A stretch of 21,286 nucleotides of DNA from Roseiarcus sp049509635 (GTDB lineage Bacteria > Pseudomonadota > Alphaproteobacteria > Rhizobiales > Beijerinckiaceae): the NCBI GenBank assembly GCA_049509635.1, contig JBEKZS010000072.1, forward strand, positions 1 through 21,286, given 5' to 3'. A program made the translations under genes and the position numbers. The notes under the pieces were generated by a model. That model was not told where the DNA came from. It was given only the letters and a program-made list of their open reading frames with translations, and did no database searches. Positions 15,590-21,286 of the stretch are shown in pieces (the first letter of the stretch is position 1; each line of letters starts with the position of its first letter).

Positions 15590-16692
15590 ACGACCAGGCG
15601 GCGCCTCGGCTCTCGGTGATCGTCCCGACCTATCGCGAGGCGGCCAACGTGCCGGTGCTGTTCGAGCGGCTGGGGAAGGCGCTGGCCGGTCTGGCCTGGG
15701 AGATGATCGTCGTCGACGACGATTCGCCCGACGGCACCGCGGAGATCGCCGCCGCGCTGGCGGCGCGCGACCCCCGGCTGCGCTGCGTCAGGCGGGTCAA
15801 CCGGCGCGGGCTCGCCGGCGCCGTGATCGAGGGCGCGCTGTCGTCGAGCGCCGAATTCGTCGCCGTCATCGATGGCGACCTCCAGCACGACGAATCGGTC
15901 CTTCCGGCGATGTTCGCCGCGCTCGACGGCGGCGCCGATCTGGCCGTCGGCACACGCGTCGAGGGCGAGGCCGCCGAGCGCGGCCTGTCGCCGGCGCGCC
16001 AGAAGCTCAGCGACGCGGGCGCCGGCTTCTTCCGCTGGATTTCCCGCGTCAGCGTCGCCGATCCGATGAGCGGCTTCTTCATGATCCGCCGGCGGATCGT
16101 CGGCGAGATCGCGCCGAGGCTTTCGTCCGACGGCTTCAAGATCCTGGTCGACATCCTGCTGTGCGCGCCGCCCGGCCTCAGGATCGTCGAGACGCCCTAT
16201 GTGTTCCGCCAGCGGCAGGCGGGCGAATCGAAACTGTCGCCGCTGGTGGCGATGGATTTCCTCGGCCTCGTCATCCACCACGCCAGCCGGGGCGTGCTGC
16301 CGATCCGCTTCGTGCTGTTCGGCGCGGTCGGCGGACTCGGCCTCGTCATCCATCTCATCCTGCTCAACGCGCTGATCGCGACCGGGGCGCTGCCGGACTT
16401 TCGCGCGGCCCAGCTCGTCGCCACGCTCGCCGCGATGGCCAACAATTTCCTGCTCAACAACGAGGTCACCTATCGCGACTACCGCTACCGCGGCTGGAGC
16501 GCGATTCGCGGCTTCGCGCTGTTCGCGATCGTCTGCAGCGTCGGCGTCGTCGTCAACATCGACATCGCGTCGTGGCTGTTCGATTTCGATCACGTATGGT
16601 GGGTCGCCGGTTGCGCCGGCGCGCTGGTCGGGGTGGTGTGGAACTATTCGGTGAGTTCGACCTTCGTCTGGCGCCGGCGCCGCCCCGGCTGA
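15586..16692 (+). CDS. GT2 polyprenyl-phosphate glycosyltransferase fused to a GtrA domain
   Basis: The 368-residue protein has two parts. Residues 8-235 are a GT-A glycosyltransferase of the DPM1 type: LSVIVPTYREAANV, VVDDDSPDGT (42-51), the DGD metal motif (96-98), DPMSGFF (159-165) and RQRQAGESKLS (208-218). Residues about 240-365 are four hydrophobic helices with FVLFGAVGG and NNFLLNNEVTYR, typical of GtrA. Such fusions make polyprenyl-phosphate-linked sugar at the membrane and may help flip it across. It overlaps the GT39 gene (ATGA) and its stop lies in TGATG, so coupling on both sides is likely. Confidence 0.93.
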   Translation: MNDQAAPRLSVIVPTYREAANVPVLFERLGKALAGLAWEMIVVDDDSPDGTAEIAAALAARDPRLRCVRRVNRRGLAGAVIEGALSSSAEFVAVIDGDLQHDESVLPAMFAALDGGADLAVGTRVEGEAAERGLSPARQKLSDAGAGFFRWISRVSVADPMSGFFMIRRRIVGEIAPRLSSDGFKILVDILLCAPPGLRIVETPYVFRQRQAGESKLSPLVAMDFLGLVIHHASRGVLPIRFVLFGAVGGLGLVIHLILLNALIATGALPDFRAAQLVATLAAMANNFLLNNEVTYRDYRYRGWSAIRGFALFAIVCSVGVVVNIDIASWLFDFDHVWWVAGCAGALVGVVWNYSVSSTFVWRRRRPG

Positions 16693-16757
16693 TGGGCGCG
16701 GCGAGGCCGTTCGGCGAGCGACTGTATTTCCCGGCCCCCGCTCGCTATGACAGCGCG

Positions 16758-17432
16758 ATGTTCGACGACGCCATCGACGCTTTCGCGCAGATCTTCACCC
16801 CGCCGTTCCGCGCGACGCTGTTGAAATCGCTGCTGCTGACGATCGGCGTGCTCGCCGCGATCTGGATCGCGCTCGACCGTTTCGGCGGCTCGCTGATCCG
16901 CGTCGAGGCGCCCTGGCTGGCGACGACGCTGCATGTCGTGCTCGGAATCGGCCTGGTCGTCGGCCTCGCATCGCTGGTCCCGCCGGTGACCTCGCTGGTC
17001 GCCGGCTTCTTCCTCGACGATATGGCCGGCATCGTCGAGCGCACGGTCGACCCTGCGGGGCCGCCGGGCGCGGCCGCCCCGGCAGGCGCGGTGGCTCTGT
17101 TCGCCCTGCGGTTCGCAGGGCTGTCGCTGCTCGTCAACCTGCTCGCCATCGCGCTGCTGCTCTTGCCGCCGCTCAACGTCGTCGCCTTCCTCGGCGCCAA
17201 CGGCTATCTGCTCGGGCGCGAATATTTCGAACTCGCCGCCATGCGCTTCCGCCCGGCGGCGGAGGCGCGCGCGATGCGGCGCCGATACGCGCTGCGCATA
17301 TTCCTCGCCGGACTGATCATCGCCGGCTTCGTCGCGATCCCGATCCTCAATCTCTGCACGCCGCTGTTCGCCACGGCGTTCATGACGCGGCTGCATATGC
17401 GCCTGTCCCGAAACCCGCCCGCCCCGGCGTGA
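16758..17432 (+). CDS. EI24/CysZ-like integral membrane protein
   Basis: The 224-residue protein has four or more hydrophobic segments: SLLLTIGVLAAIWIAL, LHVVLGIGLVVGLASL, FAGLSLLVNLLAIALLLLPP and FLAGLIIAGFVAIPIL. The loop LGANGYLLGREYFELAAMR is characteristic of the EI24 family, annotated as sulfate transporter CysZ-like. Actual sulfate transport is not shown by the sequence. The ATG at 16758 begins the family-typical MFDDAIDAF. An in-frame ATG at 16692, overlapping the GT2-GtrA stop in TGATG, would add 22 residues and is a real alternative. It is convergent with the next gene, with only nine bases between stops. Confidence 0.85.
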   Translation: MFDDAIDAFAQIFTPPFRATLLKSLLLTIGVLAAIWIALDRFGGSLIRVEAPWLATTLHVVLGIGLVVGLASLVPPVTSLVAGFFLDDMAGIVERTVDPAGPPGAAAPAGAVALFALRFAGLSLLVNLLAIALLLLPPLNVVAFLGANGYLLGREYFELAAMRFRPAAEARAMRRRYALRIFLAGLIIAGFVAIPILNLCTPLFATAFMTRLHMRLSRNPPAPA

Positions 17433-17441
17433 CGGCGAGCT

Positions 17442-18449
17442 TCAGGTCGCCCCGCTGCTTGCATATTGGCCGGTCTTGCGGAAGCGCCAGAGATAGGCCG
17501 GCGCGATCGCCTCCACGCCCTGCGGGTCGATCCCAAGGCCCTGGAAGCTCCGCCCCGCCTCGATTGCGCTCGCCGCAACGAGATTGTCGCGCCGCAACAG
17601 CTCGATCTGGTCGCGCGTGGTCGTCAGCGCCTTGGGGAACAGCCCGAGCGTCAGCGCGCGCGCGATTTCCGTGCCGCCCGCCATCAGCCGGGCGAGGCCG
17701 AACGGCAGCGGGATCAGCGCGGGATGGCGGTCGGTCGTCCGGCAGACGAAGGCGACGATCTCGCGCAGGGTCATGACCTCGGGGCCGCCGAGCTCATAGA
17801 TCTCGCCGGCCTTGGCGCGGCCCTCGATCGCGCGCGCCGCCGCCTCCGCGACGTCGCCGACAAAGACCGGCTGCATCCTCACATCGCCGCCGCCGAACAG
17901 CGGCAGCGCGGGGAGGGTGCGCGCGAGCAGCCCGAAGCGGTTGAGGAAGTCGTCCTCCGGGCCGAACACGACCGAGGGGCGCAGCACGATCGCGGCGGGA
18001 AAGGCTTCGCGCAGCGCCGCCTCGCCGCGTCCCTTGCTGGCGATATAGGGCGAGGCCGATTCGGGATCGGCGCCGATGCCCGAGACGTGGACGAGCCTCG
18101 CCAGCCCCTGGCTGGCCGCCGCGCGGCCGATTTCGCGCGCGCCGAAGACGTGGACCGCCTCGAAATTCTGGCGGCCGGTCTGGGTCTGCACGCCGACCAG
18201 GTTGATCGCCGCCTCCGCGCCGACGAGCGCGGCGGCGATCGAGGCGGGATAGCGGAGGTTGGCCTGCACCGGGTGAATCTGGCCGACGTCGCCGAGCGGC
18301 TGCAGGAAGCCGGCGAGGTCGGGCCGGCGCACCGCCACCCGCACGCGCCAGCCGCGGCGGGCGAGCGCCCGCACGACATAGCGCCCGATGAAACCGGAGC
18401 CGCCGAACACGGTCGCCAGACGCGATTCGACATAGGGTTTCTCGGCCAT
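17442..18449 (-). CDS. NDUFA9-like NAD(P)-binding protein (complex I-associated SDR family)
   Basis: The 335-residue atypical extended short-chain dehydrogenase begins VFGGSGFIGRYVVRALARRG, a Rossmann dinucleotide site. It continues INLVGVQTQTGRQNFEAVHV, LVHVSGIGADPES, SPYIASKGRGEAAL with the YxxxK pair, VLRPSVVFGPEDDFLNRF and MQPVFVGDVAEA. These are hallmarks of the NDUFA9/39-kDa complex I accessory group, which is widespread in alphaproteobacteria. In mitochondria the subunit binds NADPH and stabilises complex I; the bacterial role is less clear. The ATG at 18449 has GGAG eight bases upstream, and no other complex I gene is nearby. Confidence 0.9.
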   Translation of the reverse strand: MAEKPYVESRLATVFGGSGFIGRYVVRALARRGWRVRVAVRRPDLAGFLQPLGDVGQIHPVQANLRYPASIAAALVGAEAAINLVGVQTQTGRQNFEAVHVFGAREIGRAAASQGLARLVHVSGIGADPESASPYIASKGRGEAALREAFPAAIVLRPSVVFGPEDDFLNRFGLLARTLPALPLFGGGDVRMQPVFVGDVAEAAARAIEGRAKAGEIYELGGPEVMTLREIVAFVCRTTDRHPALIPLPFGLARLMAGGTEIARALTLGLFPKALTTTRDQIELLRRDNLVAASAIEAGRSFQGLGIDPQGVEAIAPAYLWRFRKTGQYASSGAT

Positions 18450-18510
18450 GATTCGTCTCCGCGGAGGACCGGCAAAGGCCATGTTTGCATAGGCGAAGCG
18501 GCGGCCGCTG

Positions 18511-18516
18511 TATAGG
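18511..18516 (+). promoter_or_regulatory. candidate -10 element for the DUF1330 operon
   Basis: TATAGG lies about 95 bases upstream of the DUF1330 start, in the 163-base space between divergent genes. TTGCAT at 18485-18490 is 20 bases further upstream, too far for a standard spacer, so only the -10 is suggested. Confidence 0.22.
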
Positions 18517-18612
18517 CGCTGCGACCCTATGGCGCGCCGCCCGGCCGCGCCGCCGATGGCGTCGCGCGGCGCCATGTTGCATAGAGGAGCCGGCGAGCCC
18601 GGAGACGCGGCC

Positions 18613-19038
18613 ATGGACGCCCATATCGATCCGACCAGGCAGGCCTTCGGCCGCTTCAAGGCGCTGCCGGCCGACCAGCCGATCCACATGCTCAACCTGG
18701 TCCGGCTGCGCGCCCAGGCCGCCTATCCCGACGGGCGCAAGGCGACCGGGCGCGAGGCCTACCGGGCCTATGCGCGCGAGAGCGGCCCCATTTTCGCTCG
18801 GCTCGGCGGCGCGCAGATCTGGATCGGCCGGCCCGAGCTCACGCTGATCGGACCGGAGTCCGAGCGCTGGGACGTCGCCTTCATCGCGCAATATCCGAGC
18901 GGCGCCGCATTCGTGGCGATGATCCGCGATCCCGCCTATCGCGAGGCGGTCAAGCACCGCCAGGCCGCGGTCGCCGATTCCCGCCTGATCCGGCTCGCCC
19001 CGGCGCGTCCGGGCGCGGACTTCGGCGAGGAAGGGTGA
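18613..19038 (+). CDS. DUF1330-family protein
   Basis: The 141-residue soluble protein is of dimeric alpha/beta-barrel type. Conserved segments include PIHMLNLVRLR, REAYRAYARESGPIFARLGG, IWIGRPELTLIG, WDVAFIAQYPSGAAFVAMI and DPAYREAVKHRQAAVADSRL, which is the DUF1330 pattern. The family's biochemical role is not established. The ATG at 18613 has GGAG about eight bases upstream; an in-frame start at 18529 would add 28 residues that resemble non-coding sequence. The stop overlaps the next gene's GTG start (GTGA), so it is translationally coupled to the saccharopine dehydrogenase-like gene. Confidence 0.85.
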   Translation: MDAHIDPTRQAFGRFKALPADQPIHMLNLVRLRAQAAYPDGRKATGREAYRAYARESGPIFARLGGAQIWIGRPELTLIGPESERWDVAFIAQYPSGAAFVAMIRDPAYREAVKHRQAAVADSRLIRLAPARPGADFGEEG

Positions 19039-20810
19039 GCGCGCCGCGCCGGATCCTCATCCTCGGCGGCTACGGGATGTTCGGCGGGCGTCTCGCGCGC
19101 CTGCTCGCGGACGAGCCGGGCCTCGCCCTGATCATCGCCGGGCGATCGCTCGACAAGGCGCGCGCCTTCGCCGCGACCCTGCCTGCCGGCGCTGCGCGGG
19201 TCGCGCTCGCCTTCGACCGCGAAGGCGATCTCCCGGCGCAACTGGAGGCGGTCGCCCCCGATGTCGTGATCGATGCCAGCGGCCCGTTCCAGGGCTATTC
19301 CGGCGATCCCTACCGGCTCGCGCGGGCGTCGATCGCGCAGGGCGCCGACTACCTGGATCTCGCCGATTCCTCGGCCTTCGTCGCCGGCATCGGCGCGCTC
19401 GACACGGCGGCGCGCGCCGAGGGGGTCTACGTGCTGTCCGGCGTCAGCAGTTTTCCCGCGCTGACGGCCGCGGTGGTGCGAAAGCTGGCCAGGGGCCTCG
19501 TTGAAGTCACGACAATTCGGGCCGGCGTCGCGCCTTCGCCGTTCGCCGGCGTCGGTCTCAACGTCGTGCGCGCGGTCGCGAGCTATGCCGGCCAGCCGGT
19601 CGCGCTGACGCGCGAGGGCCGGCGCGTCCGGGCGTTCGGACTGACCGAGACGATGCGTCGGGCGGTCCGGCCGCCCGGAATGGCGCCGCTGCCGAGCCGG
19701 CTGTTCTCGCTCGTCGACGTCCCCGATCTCGCCTTGCTGCCCCCGCTCTGGCCCGGCCTGCGCGCGATCTGGGTCGGCGCCGCGCCAGTGCCTGAAATCC
19801 TGCATCGCGCGCTCATCGGTCTGGCCTGGCTGAGGCGGCTGCGGCTCCTGCCGAACCTGGCGCCGATGGCGCCGCTGCTCCACGCCGTCCTCGGCCGGCT
19901 GCGCTGGGGCGCCCATCGCGGCGGCATGATCGTCGAAATCGACGGCGTGGACTCCGCCGGAGCGCCGCGGCGCCGCTCCTGGCACATGCTGGCCGAAGGC
20001 GACGCCGGTCCGCTGATCCCGGCGATGGCGGTCGCCGCCGTCCTGCGGCGGGAAACGGACGGCCGGCGCCCGGAATCCGGCGCGAGAGCCGCGACCGGCG
20101 AACTCGAACTGGAGGATTACGAGCCGATGTTCCGGGCGCGCGCGATCCGTCACGCCGTCCGCGACGACGGCGAGTCCGTCGATGCGCCGCTCTATCGGCG
20201 GATGCTCGCCGGCGCCTTCGACGACCTGCCGCCGGCGGTCCGCGCGATGCATTCATTCGTCGGGATGCGGACCGTGCGCGGCGAGGCCGAGATCGAGCGC
20301 GGCCCGGGGCTGATCGCGCGCCTCGTCGCCGCGCTGTTCGGCTTTCCCGCCGCCGCGCGCGCGGCGCCGGTCAGCGTGCGCTTCGAGGCGCGCGACGGCG
20401 TCGAGACCTGGACGCGGCGCTTCTCGGGCCGGGTCATGCGCTCGCGGCAGTGGCAGGGCGCGGGGCGCTGGGAAGGCCTGCTGTGCGAGCGCTTCGGGCC
20501 GTTCACCTTCGGGCTCGCGCTGCTGGCGGATGCGCAGCGGTTGCGGCTGGTCGCCCGGCGCTGGGCGCTGTTCGGCCTGCCGCTGCCGGCGGCGTTCGCC
20601 CCGCGCGGCGACGCCTTCGAATCGGAGGAAGAGGGCCGTTTCCGGTTCGACGTGGCGATCGAAGCGCCGTTCATCGGCGCCATCGTTCGCTACCGGGGCT
20701 GGCTCGCGCCGGCGCCGCCGCCCCTCGCCGAGGGCGGCGCCCGGCTCGGGGGCGCTCCGACGGGCACGGTCAGCCGTTGGCCGCCAGCGCCTGTCGACGC
20801 GCCGCAATGA
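19035..20810 (+). CDS. saccharopine dehydrogenase-like NAD(P)-binding protein with C-terminal DUF4166
   Basis: The 591-residue protein has an N-terminal Rossmann domain (ILILGGYGMFGGRLARLL, residues 7-24) and then VVIDASGPFQGYSG and GADYLDLADSS, which match the saccharopine dehydrogenase/trans-acting enoyl reductase fold. Residues from about 385 (DAPLYRRMLAGAFDDLPPAVRAMH) contain the DUF4166 domain, with WTRRFSGRVMRSRQ and ERFGPFTFGLALLAD. Loss of lysine-pathway specificity is usual in this group, and lipid or polyketide reduction is a guess. The start is GTG at 19035, preceded by GAGGAAGG, overlapping the DUF1330 stop. The 3' end overlaps the convergent EF-G-like gene by 41 bases. Confidence 0.88.
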   Translation: MSAPRRILILGGYGMFGGRLARLLADEPGLALIIAGRSLDKARAFAATLPAGAARVALAFDREGDLPAQLEAVAPDVVIDASGPFQGYSGDPYRLARASIAQGADYLDLADSSAFVAGIGALDTAARAEGVYVLSGVSSFPALTAAVVRKLARGLVEVTTIRAGVAPSPFAGVGLNVVRAVASYAGQPVALTREGRRVRAFGLTETMRRAVRPPGMAPLPSRLFSLVDVPDLALLPPLWPGLRAIWVGAAPVPEILHRALIGLAWLRRLRLLPNLAPMAPLLHAVLGRLRWGAHRGGMIVEIDGVDSAGAPRRRSWHMLAEGDAGPLIPAMAVAAVLRRETDGRRPESGARAATGELELEDYEPMFRARAIRHAVRDDGESVDAPLYRRMLAGAFDDLPPAVRAMHSFVGMRTVRGEAEIERGPGLIARLVAALFGFPAAARAAPVSVRFEARDGVETWTRRFSGRVMRSRQWQGAGRWEGLLCERFGPFTFGLALLADAQRLRLVARRWALFGLPLPAAFAPRGDAFESEEEGRFRFDVAIEAPFIGAIVRYRGWLAPAPPPLAEGGARLGGAPTGTVSRWPPAPVDAPQ

Positions 20811-21286
20811 CCGCCTCGGCCGGGCGCCCGGTCAGTTCGGCCAGATGATCGAATTTCGTTTCGAAGGCCCCGACGCCCGCGGTCGCCGAGCGCAGCTCGA
20901 CGATCAGGTCGCCGATTTCCGCCTCGGGGATGAGCGCGCTGAGGACGTCCCAGCCGTCCCAGCCCGCGCGCGCCTCGAAGCCCAGGATATGGCCGCGCCG
21001 CGCGGCCACCAGGGCGCTCGCGCGCGCCATCGCGTCGGCCGGCACCAGGATCGACACCGCGAGAATCGGCTCCAGCAGCACCGGGCGCGCCTTGGGCAGG
21101 GCCTCGCCGAGCGCGATCTTCGCCGCCGCGCGAAACGCCATGTCGGAGGAATCGACCGCGTGATAGGAGCCGTCGGTGAGGGTGACGGCGACATCGACGA
21201 CCGGAAAGCCGAGCGGGCCGCGCGCCATGGCGTCGCGCGCGCCCGCCTCGACCGACGAGAAATACTGGCGCGGCACCGTTCCCCCG
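20770..21286 (-). CDS. elongation factor G-like GTPase, C-terminal part (5' end outside window)
   Basis: About 171 residues are visible. They include domain IV (TVPRQYFSSVEAGARDAM, VDVAVTLTDGSYHAVDSSD, MAFRAAAKIALGEAL) and domain V (PVLLEPILAVSILVPADAM, RRGHILGFEAR, LRSATAGVGAFETKFDHL). The wording differs from housekeeping EF-G, for example RRGHILGFEARAGWDGWDVL and the short AELTGRPAEAVIAARR end. It therefore looks like the EF-G-like paralogue common in Hyphomicrobiales rather than the main translocase. The GTPase domain lies outside the window. It is convergent with and overlaps the DUF4166 gene. Confidence 0.9.
   Translation of the reverse strand, partial: GGTVPRQYFSSVEAGARDAMARGPLGFPVVDVAVTLTDGSYHAVDSSDMAFRAAAKIALGEALPKARPVLLEPILAVSILVPADAMARASALVAARRGHILGFEARAGWDGWDVLSALIPEAEIGDLIVELRSATAGVGAFETKFDHLAELTGRPAEAVIAARRQALAANG

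Noticed and set aside
18481..18590. Near-repeat ATGTTTGCATAG / ATGTTGCATAG
   Set aside because: Short and imperfect, with no symmetry or spacing that suggests a regulatory site.

Overview
This 21.3-kb window is GC-rich chromosomal DNA that most resembles an alphaproteobacterium of the order Hyphomicrobiales (Rhizobiales). The evidence is an omega subunit with the alphaproteobacterial acidic tail, an HWE-type histidine kinase, an EcfG-type stress promoter (GGAAC-N16-CGTT), a coupled hisZ-hisG pair with a ~330-residue HisG, and a complex I NDUFA9-like protein. The Beijerinckiaceae/Methylocystaceae or Bradyrhizobiaceae neighbourhood is my best guess, but only an inference. I recognise no tRNA, rRNA, insertion sequence or CRISPR array.

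Left part (1-9000): the start of rpoZ runs off the left edge on the minus strand. A secreted WXXGXW-repeat protein follows on the plus strand. A membrane HWE histidine kinase (minus) is divergent from a small secreted histidine-rich protein (plus) that carries the EcfG-like promoter. Next comes a minus-strand pair, a large DUF3772/MscS-type mechanosensitive channel and a DUF6065-like protein. Divergent from these is hisZ-hisG, whose reading frames overlap by ATGA and which encode the first enzyme of histidine synthesis.

Middle part (about 9000-13020): this looks accessory. It holds an ICMT-type membrane methyltransferase, a small secreted cyanovirin-N-like (CVNH) protein and an integral-membrane sterol desaturase/fatty acid hydroxylase-family protein in strikingly AT-rich DNA. 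About 1 kb upstream of the last gene contains no convincing intact gene and may hold decayed coding sequence. The sequence suggests lateral acquisition but shows no integrase, att site or insertion sequence.

Right part (13020-21286): a tightly packed plus-strand run encodes an alpha/beta hydrolase, a GT39-type membrane glycosyltransferase, a GT2-GtrA polyprenyl-phosphate glycosyltransferase and an EI24/CysZ-like membrane protein. Together these suggest lipid-linked sugar transfer in the cell envelope. A convergent NDUFA9-like NAD(P)-binding protein follows. Divergent from it is a DUF1330 protein coupled to a saccharopine dehydrogenase-like/DUF4166 protein. The 3' end of an EF-G-like GTPase gene enters from the right edge and overlaps that gene tail to tail by 41 bp.

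No single element is certainly a new system. The best leads are the stress-promoter-driven histidine-rich secreted protein beside an orphan HWE kinase, and the AT-rich CVNH/sterol-desaturase segment.
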